From positions 1 to 6,048 of the forward strand of contig VERK01000139.1 of NCBI GenBank assembly GCA_018882725.1: a stretch of DNA of 6,048 nucleotides, written 5' to 3'. The translations under genes and the position numbers were made by a program. Position 1 is the stretch's first letter. The number at the start of each line of letters is the position of its first letter. The DNA comes from Actinomycetota bacterium. GTDB taxonomy: Bacteria; Actinomycetota; Acidimicrobiia; Acidimicrobiales; Ilumatobacteraceae. Under the pieces are notes generated by a model. It saw only the letters and a list, made by a program, of their open reading frames with translations. It was not told the DNA's origin and searched no databases. Below, piece by piece: positions 5,560 through 6,048 of the stretch.

Positions 5560-6048
5560 GTGTCGTTGATTCCGGTCGGCCCGTATCTGTTCACCGACCA
5601 GGATGCTCGCAAGACGCTGCTGAACGCACCGATCATTCTCGAGATGATGCGCAACGGTCGCGAGCCGAACCCCATTGCCCACCTGGCCGACCGCGTCGAC
5701 GACCTGTTGCGGGATGTCGACGTGCTGAATCTGCCGAACGACGAGGTGCCCGAATTGCTCGCACAAGTCTGGGCCACGGTGGCGGCGGCTCCCCTCACGT
5801 TGCGTGTGGGTGGCCATGGGCCCGCGAAGGGCACGGGTGCGGTCGTTCAGGTGAACACGAGCAAGGGCGGCGTGCCGAAGGGGCCGGTCGCCGAGGCGTA
5901 CGTGGGTTGGCGGGGTATCGAAGGCGACGTTCAGAAGGAGCGCGCGCATCATGGCCGGCCGTTCCAGGCGTTGTGCCTGTGGTCGGCCGAGGTGATCGAT
6001 CGACTACGAGCCGATGGTCATCCCATCGATTACGGCTCGGCCGGCGGG
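5560..6048 (+). CDS. MOSC-domain protein with an uncharacterised N-terminal extension; runs off the right edge
   Basis: The open frame of 163 codons continues past the window. Residues about 94-163 match the start of a MOSC domain (the molybdenum cofactor sulfurase C-terminal fold). They show VVQVNTSKGGVPKGPV, GWRGIEGDVQ (G119, G122, D123), the HHG triad at 130-132, ALCLWSAEVIDRL, and the G/GG of the usual GENL region at the end. MOSC proteins handle sulfur and molybdenum cofactor; the conserved Cys used by some members would lie beyond the window. The first ~90 residues are not part of MOSC. They read as helical (DEVPELLAQVWATVAAAP), and I do not recognise them. GTG at 5560 is used because it lies one base after the ATPase stop and gives the longest reading. 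The ribosome binding site is weak (GGGA at 5543-5546). Later ATGs at 5644 and 5647 would remove about 28 residues and keep MOSC intact. Family is firm, start uncertain. Confidence 0.85.
   Translation, partial: MSLIPVGPYLFTDQDARKTLLNAPIILEMMRNGREPNPIAHLADRVDDLLRDVDVLNLPNDEVPELLAQVWATVAAAPLTLRVGGHGPAKGTGAVVQVNTSKGGVPKGPVAEAYVGWRGIEGDVQKERAHHGRPFQALCLWSAEVIDRLRADGHPIDYGSAGG

Overview
This 6,048-base window is GC-rich and gene-dense. It reads like a chromosomal segment of a high-GC actinobacterium. An Acidimicrobiia/Ilumatobacter-like source fits the heavy use of TCG, CTC, GTC and GAC codons, but that is an impression of codon style and not a measured assignment. There are five protein-coding genes. 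Two of them run off the window. I see no RNA gene, CRISPR array, insertion sequence or integrase.

Layout: (1) On the minus strand, bases 1-607 hold the N-terminal two thirds of selenide, water dikinase (SelD). (2) A 157-base divergent intergenic region follows. It carries a near-perfect 16-base inverted repeat. (3) On the plus strand a compact run of four genes begins. The first (765-2996) is a 743-residue protein with an N-terminal DUF4157 (eCIS core) metallopeptidase-like domain and a long helical and beta-rich C-terminal part. The second (3047-3811) is a 254-residue protein whose C-terminal half looks like the YbjN / type III secretion chaperone-like fold. The third (3786-5558) is a 590-residue AAA+ ATPase of the winged-helix plus degenerate-AAA plus active-AAA type that recurs near contractile injection systems and DUF4157 proteins. 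The fourth (5560 to beyond the window) is a MOSC-domain protein with an unexplained N-terminal extension of about 90 residues.

The notable part is the middle three genes. A DUF4157 protein without a signal peptide, a small chaperone-like protein and an AAA+ unfoldase-like ATPase lie in one tight, co-directional unit with gaps of 50 and -26 bases. DUF4157 proteins and this ATPase family are known from extracellular contractile injection system (eCIS) loci, but no sheath, tube, baseplate or spike gene is visible here. My working reading is a cargo/chaperone/ATPase cassette. It either serves a structural CIS locus elsewhere in the genome or acts as a stand-alone system. It sits between SelD, which supplies activated selenium, and a MOSC protein of a family that handles sulfur and molybdenum cofactor. 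Whether those flanks are functionally linked cannot be decided from this window.
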